Shown: in pieces, positions 1 to 10,015 of the stretch
Position numbering within the stretch: position 1 is the stretch's first letter
Layout of the letters: each line of letters starts with the position of its first letter
NCBI RefSeq assembly: GCF_027943255.1
Contig: NC_072897.1
Location: forward strand, 18,786,044 to 18,850,043
Origin: Anastrepha obliqua
Taxonomy: Eukaryota > Arthropoda > Insecta > Diptera > Tephritidae
Length of the DNA stretch: 64,000 nucleotides
Direction: 5' to 3'
Notes under the pieces: model-generated
Seen by the model: only the letters and a program-made list of their open reading frames with translations
What the model was told of the DNA's origin: nothing
The model's database searches: none
Position numbers and translations under genes: made by a program

Positions 1-1078
1 GTGACAATAGTTCTTTGAAATGGGTATTGGACGTTATTTTCCTTATTTGCGGCCCCACAAAAATCCCTTCCTTTATTTTTGCTTCTGAAATCTGTGGAAA
101 GATTGTTTTCAAATAATGAAAAGCTTCGCCTTCTTTGTCCAAAGCCTTGATAAAGTTTTTGATAAGGCCGAGCTTGATGTGGAACGGAGGTAGAATTATT
201 TTTTCCTTCTTTATAAGTGGTGAGTATTTTATGTTATCCACCCCAACTTGAAACGCGATTCGTTCTGGCCAATCCTTTATGATGTAGTGGTCTTGACGTG
301 CTCGGCTATCCCATTTGCATAGAAAGCAACAGTATTTTGTGTATCCAGGTTGTAGACCACATAGGTTTCCAACGACTTTTAGATCGGCACATATTTTCCA
401 ATCATGTTCTTCGTATTTAATTAATTCAAGCAATTTTTGCATTGTCTCATATGTTTCCTTCGTATTTACTGCATGCGCGATCGGGATAGATGGCTTTTGG
501 TTGCCAATATGCAATAATACGGCCTTTAAACTTAATTAATTGCCGTCTATGAACAATCGCCACTCTTTTGAATCATATGGTTCACCAAACTGTTTAAATA
601 GACCAGCAATGTTTTTGCAATAACAAACACTGTCCTTCTTCGTATAGTACTGGGAGAATTGTTCGCGACGAGTCATATAATATGTTACCTTAACATCGGA
701 TGAAACAAATTTAAATTGTTGCACACGAGAGGCGTGTAGTTCGGCCTTTTCTTTTGACAATTCCAAATCCCTTATCCAATCATTGAGTTGTGCTTGTGAC
801 AAAGGGTTTCTTTCGTTTTCCGTTTGCAATTCAGTACAACATGATGCCGCGTAATCAGATACTGCTGTTGACAATGAAACTGGAGCCGAAACTAAAGTTA
901 AATTTGATTCTGGCAATGTAGCTTCCGTTGAATTTAGTTCTGGTAATGACACTGTAGATACGCTCGCATAGGTTACTTTTCTTGACTTTCCAACCCCAAA
1001 TACTTTTGTAGTACAAATATAGCAGTCCGTTGAATGGCAAGTTGGTTCCCTCCTCTTCATTGGTGTAATAAATTTCAT
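1..1078 (-). pseudogene. Conserved arthropod ORF of probable transposon origin, broken
   Basis: The minus strand from 1078 down to the window edge reads as one protein of more than 350 codons, interrupted by a TAA at 536-538 in the same frame. The first part (180 codons) has two CxxC pairs near its start (TDCYICTTKVFG), a Ser/Thr/Leu-rich linker and a stretch near YYTKKD. After the stop the frame continues with a cysteine-rich patch (CCFLC) and a block around LPPFHIKLGLIK. I recall this as a multi-copy protein common in arthropod genomes (aphids, flies, spiders), usually annotated as uncharacterised and probably mobile. I know no proven function. The gene runs off the left edge, so its C-terminus is not visible. 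The nonsense codon probably arose from CAA. Confidence 0.55.
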
Positions 1079-2590
1079 ATGTCGCCTAAATAGATAGTTT
1101 AAGAATCATATGTACATATGCTACTATTTGTAGGGTACTTAAGTTTTACTATATGGATATATTTACTTGAATGCTTGTAACTTTTGTATTAGTTCATCGA
1201 TTTTGTTTAATCAAAGTTTATTTTTTTTGTAATAAAACAGAGCTTAGAGTGAAAACAAAAAATATACGAAAAAGTAAAAAGTTTTCGAGATCCTTTCTCT
1301 CAAAGTACAAATTTTTTTATATTTTTACTTAAAAATTTAAAAAATCCGTTATGATAGTTCGTTATCTTTGAATCTGCAGGGCCTAGCAAAAAGTGTTTTA
1401 CACACAGTTTATAGGAAATTTTATTACCTTTTAAAAGCTTTAAACGGTTTTGGAATCGCTCAATTCGTTTTCGAGATATATATGATTAAGTGGGCCCAAT
1501 TTTTTGTTTTTTTGAAATAACGGTAATTCGTAAATATCTCAAAAACGTTACCATAGAATGAAAAATAACCTTGATTTTCGGAATCAGACGGTGATTTTAC
1601 ATAGGAACTTCATAACGGCGTCTCTGGTGCAGACAAAAAGTTGAAATTTGTGATCCAGTGCTATTAATGAGCAGTCACGCATCAATTTTCCTGTATTGCT
1701 CTGTCTAGAAACACTACAGACGCTGTTATCATCATCGGTGGCGATTTTCAGCGGGTGCTTGATTGTAGAGTGTGTGGTTCGGCCTCTTTCCAAAAAACTC
1801 TTTCCAAAAGAGTAGCGGCAATGCCGGATGACGCAACAGCTAACGCAATTTTTCCGGTAGATCTCAATTACTAATTACTGATGTAATATCTTGAAAAATA
1901 TTCTTTTTAATTATATGCTGTAAAGAGCCATATACATAGATCTATATGAAAACAACAATGTATTTAAGGTATTTAATTGGATAAGGATTAATGTTGTACC
2001 TATTTGTTGAAATCGCTTCGAAAATAAGGTATTAGTTGTCGTAAAAAGTAAATGACAAAAAATGTTATTGTATGGAATCGATAGCAAACTAAACGCGCTC
2101 CGAATCAATAAAAACTATTCAAAAACTGTATTTTATATTAATTATGTGCGATTTACTAATATAGAACGTGAAAATAGCGTTTTATTTCGCTGTAAAATTG
2201 AATGTACATATAATTACATGGAATTCAGTACATACATAGATACATATGTACATACGTCCGAAATGAAATAATGCGAGCGATTCGTAAATACATACATACA
2301 TACGTCACCATACGATGTAATTCAACATTAATGAGGTGTGGTGAGATTATCGCTTAACGCCTGTTGCTTCATTCGGTTGACAGCGAACAAACACACAAAC
2401 AGCTTTTTTTGGAAAAAGAGCTGCTTTTGTTTAAACAATTTTGGTTAAATAACAAATAAATCAATTATTTTTTTTGATGCAGAACGAAAGTAAATATTTC
2501 AAAGTTAAACTTCAAGAAAGTTTCATTTTAATTGATTGATTCGTTTATGATTTATGACCGTGAAAACAAAAAATTGATGTTTTTTGCCAC
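1079..2590. other. AT-rich non-coding DNA, no gene seen
   Basis: This holds homopolymer A/T runs and short ACAT/ATGT microsatellite patches (for example around 2220-2310). Reading frames here are under 75 codons and show no recognisable motif. It may include the 5' part of the element at 1-1078, but I could not find a terminal repeat. Confidence 0.5.
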
Positions 2591-2593
2591 ATT

Positions 2594-2777
2594 TTGACCG
2601 ATTGCCACGCCCCCTTTATATATTTCTTCACATTATATAGATATAAACCTTCCTCTTCAATCAGTCTATCTTTAAAAAAAAACCGCATCAAAATCCGTTG
2701 CGTAGTTTTAAAGATTTAAGTGTATAAGGGGACATAGGGACAGAAAAAGCGACTTTGTTTTATAATATGTAGTGATT
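2594..2777 (+). repeat. Probable 3' end of a non-LTR element or SINE
   Basis: The stretch contains the string AAAATCCGTTGCGTAGTTTT followed by a run on GGGACATAGGGACAG and a tail ending TATGTAGTGAT. I recall this layout (conserved core, GACA-rich segment, short terminal repeat) as the 3' tail shared by RTE-type LINEs and derived SINEs in many arthropods. No coding part or target duplication was found, so this is a fragment called from remembered similarity only. Confidence 0.35.
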
Positions 2778-2800
2778 TAAATATGTACTTATGTGTATTT

Positions 2801-3083
2801 ACATGAGTTGCACCTTATGCATTTATATTACTCTATGTACTATTAGCGGTACCCTTTTCTGCCGTTGTCGCCTACGCTGCTCTGGTCTCGCTGCTGCTCT
2901 GCCAACGTCGCTTACTTGCGCAGTCGCTCTCTGCTCCGTTCCGTTACCACTGCTGCTGCTACGATCGTTCCCTTTAACGCACTCGCCGCTACTCCAGTTA
3001 TGTGTTTACGTGGCGTGATTGGCCAGTATACGGTATTTTGCACTTATTAAATTCACTGTGGCCGAATCCCGGTTCTGACACCA
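2801..3083 (-). mobile_element. Leader and primer-binding site of an LTR retroelement (fragment)
   Basis: On the minus strand the LTR end near 3086 is followed after two bases by TGGTGTCAGAACCGGGAT (3066-3083), which has the TGG start expected where a tRNA CCA end anneals. A GC-richer leader with AGCAGC/CGGAACGG repeats then runs to about 2801. No gag frame follows, so the internal region has been lost. The short frames on the plus strand here are by-products of the repetitive leader. Which tRNA primes this element was not determined. Confidence 0.5.
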
Positions 3084-3085
3084 CT

Positions 3086-3962
3086 TGTAGGATTCCGAGT
3101 TAAACAATTTGTTCTTACTTTAATTTAGACAATTTCTTTATTACTTCAACTTAGACAATTTGTTCCTGTGCGTTCCTCGCTTGATGGCGGTTTAGTTCAC
3201 AATGTTCTATCTGTCCTGTCGTTCGTATCCTCAACGTCTTCGTTGGGTATGTTCGCGGTATGGTAATATCGGTCTTTTTGTTGTGTTACATTGTTGTCCG
3301 TATTAGTCCGGTCATACACTGTGCACTCTGTCTCCTATTATGTCTGTTCGTCGTGTCCGTCATTTCCTACATGTATGTCTGTACATACATATACTTACAT
3401 TCTCGACTCCCAGCAAAACTATGCTTATTAGTATACACATATGTATGTACATACAGCAGCACACACAAAGCACTGGCTTTATGCCTCTGTACGCGTATGT
3501 TTCCAAAGCTAAAATTATAAGCCTAGTGACTGCAAGAACAAAATACATTCATAGGCACAGTCGTAGCGGTCATGCCTTTTTTAGTCGCAACGACGCTGAA
3601 AAATCTAAAATATTCTATAACACTAAGTTCGAGCTTATATGCTCATATGCCCATATGACAATTTTCTCGTCAATTCGAAAATAGTCAATATTGGAATATT
3701 TCGCGTAGAAGTATTTGCCAATATTTGGTAAATCTTGATTTTTTGTCAAGTCGAGTGGCCACGGCTCCGTACATATGTATGCATCAATTCTCGACAGCAA
3801 TAAATATTTTTTCTCTGGCAAGTGCTCGCAGCCTCATATGCAAGTATGTTTATGGCAGTTTGTATGCATGTATTTATGTATATGCGTGTTTGCTTTTGCA
3901 CGTCCATAGGAACGATTTTTCATATGCAGATATTTATTTTATTTAGCTAAATGAATAGGTAT
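3086..3962 (-). repeat. LTR fragment, cut by the BEL/Pao insertion
   Basis: The LTR begins TGTAGGATTCCGAG (plus strand), i.e. ends ...CCTACA on its own strand, just before the primer site at 3066-3083. An AATAAA-like signal lies near the R region (about 3140). Its body (about 3536-3790) is homologous, in reverse orientation, to segments of the 25-42 kb repeat array at about 28190-28450 and 36830-37180; shared blocks are a GAGCCG...CCACTCGA segment and AATATTCCAATATTGACTA. The other LTR end is not seen because the BEL element enters at 3962/3963. Confidence 0.55.
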
Positions 3963-4298
3963 TGTTGAAGCTAGCTAAGCCTTTTTAGTAGCGTTATGTT
4001 AAAAGAAAACGATTCCTTTGCCTTTTTATTCGACTATTTATTCTCAAATGTTTGTACAAGACTGCCTTACTTACTTGCTGTGTGACATATTTATGCAGAA
4101 CAACGAAGAACGAATTCCAAGGAATAACAGAAATAAAAAACATGATAATTACATAAATTTTTATGTACCGGCACAACATAGTGATACAGTGATACATAAG
4201 AGAAATATGTATGTGCACACATCTGTATGTACGTATGTGCTTGCAGGCTAATGTTTATTTGCAGATGCATTAGGGCAGATCATCCGCGGCTCCGAACA
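3963..4298 (-). repeat. BEL/Pao 3' LTR
   Basis: It aligns with 9152-9426 but is about 60 bp longer. The extra length comes from a short duplication (TTACTTAC) near 4070 and an ATGT-rich microsatellite near 4203-4250. Plus-strand ends are TGTTGAAG...CCGAACA. The minus-strand polypurine tract GGGGGGGGAGGA abuts it at 4299-4310. Confidence 0.9.
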
Positions 4299-5463
4299 TC
4301 CTCCCCCCCCGTTGAAAGGTCACGGCCCTCAACAGAATCCTTTACCGGGAGAACACACAGTTTGTTTACGGCTCGACGCTTTATGCCACTAGGTGTTCGC
4401 AAAAGTGCCACTCGTACGACACCATCTGCTCCAGGGATAACTTCAGTTACTCGTGCTAGAGGCCACTTCAAGGGCGGTGAATTTTCTTCCTTTATGCACA
4501 CGACATCATTGACTTGAATATTGGCTTAAGGCGTAAGCCATTTTGCGTGTTGCTGGAGAAGAGTGAGATACTCTTGAGTCCACTGCCTCCAAAAGACTTG
4601 TTGTATATATGTTACACGTTGCCCTCGATCAAGTCGCGAGTAATTTAGCGCCGTGAGATCCGGTTCAGGAAGAGCTGTCAGAGGACTACCAATCAAAAAA
4701 TGCCCTGGTGTTAGGACATCCAAATCCTCTGGATTTTCTGAAAGAGGGGTAAGGGGACGCGAATTAATCACAGCAGAGATTTCACATACCAATGTACGCA
4801 ATTCATCAAACCCAAGAATTGATGAGCTAGCGGAACGATAGAAATGTTGCTTGGCTGTCTTTACGGCTGCTTCCCACAAACCGCCAAAGTGCGTGGAGCG
4901 AGGGGGAACGAAGCGCCAATCGAAACCATTACTGAGGCAAAAGTTGTGAAGTTTGCTGCGGTGTTTTTCACTGTGAAGTAAGTCTCGTAGTTCCTTAAGC
5001 TCGTTCTTAGCGCCTACATAATTCGTTGCATTGTCAGACCAGATACATCTTGGTACTCCACGCGTGGCTAATGCGTCAATAAATGCACCCGTTGAAAGGT
5101 CTCTTACCAACTCCATCCAAACAGCTTTTGTAGCGAAGCATATGCACACGCTAACATAACATTTTTGTGGCGATTTGTTGCGCACTTCAGGCTTGTAATA
5201 AAACGGGCCGCAGTAATCCACACCGGTGACTATGAAGGGCCGCGAAGCCTGAATGCGTTCCTTGGGCAGATCAGCCATTATGTGCTCGACGAGGCTCGGT
5301 CTTGATTTGAGGCAGATAATGCTTTTTTGTAGAACGCGAGCTGTTGTTTTACTGCCACCTATTGGCCAAAACTGCATACGAATAAAGGCGAGTAAACTTG
5401 AGGACCTGCATGGTGATGCTTACGATGAAAATAGGTGATTATTGCGTACGTCAGTGGATGATC
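4280..5463 (-). pseudogene. BEL/Pao integrase, broken
   Basis: The N-terminal zinc-binding part HPLTYAIITYFHRKHHHAG lies at about 5395-5463. A one-base deletion near 5395 shifts the frame into 5377-4526. That frame holds a CxxC-like site (SIICLKS has lost one Cys), the conserved HIMADLPKERI block, and the DDE core: D in TGVDYCGPF, D in WSDNATN and E in GGLWEAAVK. The C-terminal part PLTPLSENPEDLDVLTPGHF is typical of BEL/Pao. A TAA at 4526-4528 interrupts the frame, which then continues (NDVVCIKEEN...VALLRTPSGI) into the LTR, where a stop occurs at 4280. Confidence 0.85.
4299..4310 (-). promoter_or_regulatory. BEL/Pao polypurine tract
   Basis: On the element strand GGGGGGGGAGGA lies immediately upstream of the 3' LTR (which begins TGTTCGG). 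This is the standard position for the plus-strand primer of an LTR retroelement. Confidence 0.8.
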
Positions 5464-5652
5464 CTGGTACTGTTCATGAATGGATTACGTCTGCAGCGGT
5501 TACTAAAATACGAATTTGTGAATTTATTGGTAAAATAACACGATTATCAACATCTAATAATCGGAATCTATCTGCTGTTAATTCATTTGTCGAAATTATA
5601 TATGAGTCAAATTCTACATTTATAAAATCTGAGTATTCATAACTTCAGTATA
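5464..5652 (-). other. COX2 (fragment): Nuclear copy of mitochondrial COII (NUMT) inside BEL pol
   Basis: The minus strand reads, with the invertebrate mitochondrial code, as about 62 consecutive residues of cytochrome c oxidase subunit II, from YWSYEYSDF through FRLLDVDNR and [13 protein letters not shown] to TVP. It needs TGA read as Trp twice and ATA read as Met (for example PMNSQ), and has no other stop. Flanking bases return to BEL: DRAHP-like codons on one side and DHPLTYAII on the other, with only about five residues of the BEL integrase leader missing. The simplest reading is capture of an mtDNA fragment during repair of a break in the element. Base composition (AT-rich third positions) differs from the neighbours. 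Confidence 0.88.
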
Positions 5653-7976
5653 TGGATGGCGCGATCAAAAGCTAAGCATCGAATTTTTTAATCGTCCACC
5701 GACTCTAATAATTCCGAAGTCATCAAGGAATGGCGATAACGAGGCGATGCTGCTCGAATTAGGGACGCATTTATTGGCTTGCAATACAGTGTACTCCGGC
5801 CACAATTGCGCTCTTTGTACTATGCGAATAAGAAGTTGAGTTCCCTGATGAATGTCTTCAGCCTTAAGTTGCGATGACCTTGGCAATTTTTTGATGTTAA
5901 TAAATTTGCTGACATACCCAAAAATTCGCTGCATTGTTCCGAATGAGTTAATGTATTTGAAAGAAAGGGAACTGTCTATATGGTTATTTGCAGAAAGCAA
6001 AAAGGGTGGGCCGTGCATCCAAAGTTTCGATCCTAGAAGTTCCCGGGGTGTAGCTCCCTTCGATAAAATGTCAGCCGGGTTCATTGCTGTAGGAACCTAG
6101 TACCATTACATGTCCTCTGTCAGTTGATGTATGGTGGAAACCCGATTGGCGACAAAAACGTTAAACCTTGACGGTTCTTCTCGCAGCCACGAAAGGACAG
6201 TGGAGGAATCCATTAGCTGTGCGAGCAATGTTGCTGCACAGAGTTCCAGCTTGGGTATGGTGACGGTCTTTAGTGGAGAGACACGGGCCTTTGAACATAA
6301 TAGGTGAACTTGTATGTTGTTTTGGTTGATCGCGTGTAAACACAAGTCCCATAAGCTTCAAGGCTTGCATCGCAAAATGCATGGATTTCTCTAATAGCTT
6401 CAGACTGAAAAACGTAACGAGGAAATGATATATACTGCATGTCTGCAAATCCAGTGCAAAAAGTAGACCAAGCAGTGTCTAACGATTGTGGCAGACTCTC
6501 ATCCCACTCGAGCTTATCTCTCCACATTCGTTGCAGAAGAATCTTCGCCTTGGTCAGCGTGGGCCCCATTAGTCCAAGGGGATCGTAACATCGAGCTAGT
6601 GTAGATAAAGCAGGAATATTACGAAGGATCTCGGGACTATTAGAGCACCATTTGCGTAACTTGAAGCTTCCTCGGGTAAGAAGGCTAGTTGTTTTCAGTT
6701 TAATGTTGAGTACTTCTGCCATTGAATCGCCCCCAGTTATCAGGTCATCTACATAGAAGTCCCGAAGTACCGCTTCTGCTCCAATGGGATAAGTCGCGGA
6801 TTCGTCTGCTGCGAGTTGGTGCATGGCTCGGATGGCTAGAAACGCTGCAGGCTTAGTTCCATACGTCACCGTGTCGAGCTTATAGATGCGAAAATCTTCT
6901 TGTCGCCACAAAATACATTGGAGCATGTTGTCCGGTGGAGTGACGCGAACACAGCTATACATCTTACAGATGTCTGCAGTAAGTGCTATAGGATAAGTAC
7001 GAAATCTAATAAGAATATGAAAAAGTTTCGGTTGAATAGTTGGGCCTGCCATGAGTAGGTCATTTAACGAAAAACCTGAGGTAGTGGTTGCAGATCCATC
7101 AAAAACCACCCTCAATTTTGTTGTACTACTGTCATCCTTGATAACGCAATGATGTGGCAGGAAGTACTTGCATTGTTGTACAACCTCGTTGGAAACCAGC
7201 GACATGTGGTTGAGGTCCAGATATTCCTTAATAAACCTACTGTATTCTGCCTTTAGATCAGGGTTACGGGCGAATTTTCGTTCCAGACATTGAAAGCGTT
7301 GACGAGCTTGTAAATAGGAGTCTCCTAGGGCATCCATGCTGCGTTTTATGGGCAGACGAACAGAGTATTCACCTGATGGCAATCGAAAATAATTTCCCTG
7401 GAAGTGGGCTTCGCAGTCAAGATCTTCTTGAGAGGTCTTAGAGATCGGTTCGAAAATGTGCTCGATCTCCCAAAACCGACGTACTAAATAGTCCAGCCGA
7501 GTGCTGGGAATGAGACCATTGGAGGATTTCTGCCTCACGACGAATGATGACAGGTTTGGAGTTTGTTGCCCACCTCCAGATAGCACCCATCCGAGACCAG
7601 TTTTCTGAAGTGGTGGTAAACCAGATCCTAAGCGTATCTGACCAACACAAAGTAGATCGAAGAACAGTCCTGCCCCGATGAGCAGATCAATACGCTGTGG
7701 TAAGTTGAACCCAGGATCAGCTAGTGGTATATTCGACGGAACATTCGACTCGTTGGTGCTCACGGAGCAGCCAGACTGATTGTCGGTGATGGTTTTCACA
7801 ACAAGGGCAGTGATGCTTGTTGAAAAATCTGAAATCGGCGACTTAAGTACGAGATCGAGTGAGTAAACTTCCGTTGGGAAGTTGGCATCTCCAACTCCAG
7901 AGACTATAGCAGAAGCTTTTGTTTTGAATAGCTGAAGTTGATTTGCGAAGCGAGTTGTGACGAACCAAAATCCCAA
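5653..7976 (-). pseudogene. BEL/Pao pol: protease C-part, reverse transcriptase, RNase H, broken
   Basis: The long frame 7976-6270 holds the BEL pattern KLRVVFDGSA, then ALTADICKMY (first catalytic Asp) and FYVDD (catalytic pair), and begins RNase H at HAFCDASLEAYG. A frameshift near 6310 passes to a frame with VTIPKLELCAA and LSWLREEPSRF. After TEDM come two stops (6106-6108 and a TAG 9 bases on), then the same frame resumes at AMNPADILSKGA (6084), running to SMLSF. An extra T there shifts the frame just before the mitochondrial patch. The catalytic residues are intact, but the polyprotein is not expressible. Confidence 0.85.
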
Positions 7977-9021
7977 AGAGCGCGAAAGGACACGAAGATT
8001 CCAGCACGATTTTTTACAAGAATGACGGTAGTAGCTAGGAGCACAGCATCAGAAGGAGACACGGGGGCATTAAGCGAAGCAGATATCGATGCAGTCATAG
8101 CACTGGATCGAATTGCGGCCACCGATGAAGCATCGGCTTGACTATCGGTTAACGAAGCAGCTGAGCGGTTAAAATACAGGAGCGTGTGGTGTTTCGACTG
8201 GCAGGTGCGGCACATTTGGCCTGCGTCGTTTTGTCAAGTTTCTGGAGAATCATTTGTACGATGATGCAGTCTGCAATTTTCTCGTTAGATGCGAGCGACT
8301 GTAACGCACGAATGTGTGAAGTGACCTTTTCTGTCAGCTTTCGGAGCATGCTTACGTTTGAATCCACCTTGCTCAGCCCAAATATCTCCCTGACGTGTGC
8401 CTGAAATAAAAGACGAATATTGAAACGCTTCTGTAAAAGTTCTAAAGCAGTTTTATAATTATCATTGCTTATTTCCAGTGAGCGCACGGTGTCGAGGGCA
8501 GCGCCACTCAAACAGGAACGCAAATGTTGTAGTTTGTCGATGTTTGTGAGGTCGCTGTCCTTGTCGATTATTGACGTGATCATCGAATAGAAATTTGTCC
8601 ACTCAGTTTAGGCCCCACAAAATTTAGGCAGCGTTAGCAATGGTAGACGTGAACTATTGGCGTTCACGACGATTAATTGGGCTTCACTGGAGTTCATCTT
8701 GAGCGTGGAGCAATGTTGAGAGTTACTACGTTTACCTATCTCGCGTTGCAAGCTAGCCCTAAGGTTGATTAGAGCAGCATCGAAATGGCTTGGCAAATCG
8801 CTGGCTATCGAGTCAAAATCTAATTCCTCTAAGCTTGTATGTGCGACAGCAAAGTTGGATTTCAATTCGACCAGAGATTCTAGCGTTGCCGAAATACTGT
8901 ATTCGTCCATACTGTGCAGCTTGTCTGAGTCCAACTCTTTGATTAAACGCTTCAATCTGTTGAAAGTAGCCTTGGTTTTCAGTCTTAGAAAGGCCGCTCG
9001 ATCTATATCTTCCCGTTGCAT
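7904..9021 (-). pseudogene. BEL/Pao gag with zinc knuckle and start of protease, broken
   Basis: Translation starts at MQREDIDRAAF (9021). The gag frame shows the family motif LPKFCGA, hits a TAA at 8608-8610, and continues in the same frame (TEWTNFYSM...) to 8149. A frameshift then moves it to the frame holding CRTCQSKHHTLLYF, the BEL-type CCHH/CCHC knuckle. The protease region follows, but the expected D-S/T-G active site reads WDFGSSQ, and a second frameshift near 7970 leads into the pol frame. Gag would package the RNA; this copy cannot make a full product. The degraded protease motif suggests old damage. Confidence 0.8.
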
Positions 9022-9132
9022 GACGAAGGTTTAGACGTTGGCAAACGAGAGTCAAAATTATATCAGTGTGCGGCAGGCACAACTGTACGTTTTTAATAAC
9101 GGATTTAAAATACTGGAAAATCGCGTTATATT

Positions 9133-9150
9133 ATCACGTCGGGGTCACCA
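9133..9150 (-). promoter_or_regulatory. BEL/Pao primer-binding site, tRNA-Trp-like
   Basis: The minus strand reads TGGTGACCCCGACGTGAT one base after the LTR. Its plus-strand complement matches, from memory, the 3' end of insect tRNA-Trp including CCA. Its position next to the LTR makes it the priming site for minus-strand DNA synthesis. Confidence 0.75.
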
Positions 9151-9151
9151 A

Positions 9152-9426
9152 TGTTGGGGCTAGCTAAGCCTTTTTAGTAGCGTTATGTTAAAAGAAAACG
9201 ATTCCTTTGCCTTTTTGTTCGACTATTTATTCTCAAATGTTTATACAAGACTGCCTGTGTGACATATTTATGCAGAACAACGAAGAACGAATTCCAAGGA
9301 ATAACAGAAATAAAAAACATGATAATTACATAAATTTTTATGTACCGGCACAACATAGTGATACAGTGATACATGCTAATGTTTGTTTGCAGATGCATTA
9401 GGGCAGATCATCCGCGGCTCCGAACA
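9152..9426 (-). repeat. BEL/Pao 5' LTR
   Basis: Plus-strand ends are TGTTGGGG...CCGAACA, matching the other LTR apart from two indels and scattered substitutions. It is followed directly by the target duplication GGTAT at 9427-9431. Confidence 0.9.
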
Positions 9427-9431
9427 GGTAT

Positions 9432-9686
9432 ATTGATTTTGTAATGAAATCCTGTCGAATTATATTATTGGTTTATGTTTGTTTAAGTTCCTCTTACCAA
9501 ATAAATATTATTATCCTTAAGAAAATGAAATACTAGTTTCTTTAATTTTAATTTTTTATTTTTATCCACAAGTAATTTATAATGTATATATATTACAATA
9601 CTATAAATAATAGGTATTTATATTTCCTGAAATGAAGAAAAATATATAAAATTGTGAAAGCACGAATTACGAAATTGTTCTCATTC
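9432..9686. other. AT-rich spacer, nothing recognised
   Basis: This is non-coding AT-rich sequence between the BEL target duplication and the mariner TIR. It may be the continuation of the LTR/flank interrupted at 3962, but no homologous copy elsewhere in the window confirms that. Confidence 0.4.
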
Positions 9687-9943
9687 TAAAGGGTTTTTCA
9701 ATAAGGGCGGGTAGATGTTGAAATGGAATAAAATGACGTTTGCTGTGTGGCACGTAGCGTCGTCCTGCTGGAACCACATGTCGTCTAGGTCCATATGGTT
9801 CAATATGGGCCATAAGAAATTGGAAGGGCCACCACGTCTACCGAAAAATGGGCGCAATGCGCGCAACGTTTGCGTTAATGAACACTCATTTTGATAATAA
9901 AGATTTATCATTTGAACGTGCTGTTCAATCGTGTAACTTGCCA
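9681..9943 (-). pseudogene. Mariner transposase remnant, N-terminus fused to catalytic fragment
   Basis: From Met at 9943 it reads MASYTIEQHVQMINLYYQN..., the N-terminal helix-turn-helix of a rosa/DD41D-like mariner transposase. After GRRGGPS it jumps to NHMDLDDMWFQQDDATCHTA, the segment around the second catalytic Asp, so roughly 200 residues are missing. The frame then runs into the TIR, and the C-terminal third is absent too. This is a deletion derivative unable to encode transposase; its ends could still be substrates in trans. Confidence 0.75.
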
Positions 9944-10015
9944 TGATGATTTGGCATAAGCAACTGAATCTGCGTCTGCATAAGTAGTCCCAACTCACAA
10001 GGCTCTTTATATCTG

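Larger units (their letters stand above)
3963..9426 (-). mobile_element. BEL/Pao LTR retrotransposon, complete ends, defective
   Basis: The element is bounded by LTRs 3963-4298 and 9152-9426 and flanked by the 5-bp direct repeat GGTAT at 3958-3962 and 9427-9431. It has a primer site at 9133-9150 and a polypurine tract at 4299-4310. Coding order on the minus strand is gag, zinc knuckle, protease, reverse transcriptase, RNase H, integrase, as in BEL/Pao. At least five in-frame stops and four frameshifts break the single long frame. It carries a mitochondrial patch at 5464-5652. It landed inside the LTR fragment at 3086-3962. Confidence 0.9.

Noticed and set aside
1584..1793. 69-codon minus-strand frame as a small gene
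   Set aside because: No recognisable motif, no neighbours and no repeated occurrence in the window; left unannotated.
3260..3684. Frames of 86 and 114 codons near the LTR
   Set aside because: They lie within LTR sequence, contain ACAT/ATGT repeats and have no homologous coding pattern in the related array copies.
5442..5642. Plus-strand 66-codon frame as a gene
   Set aside because: It is the reverse strand of the mitochondrial COII patch; the minus strand explains the sequence fully.
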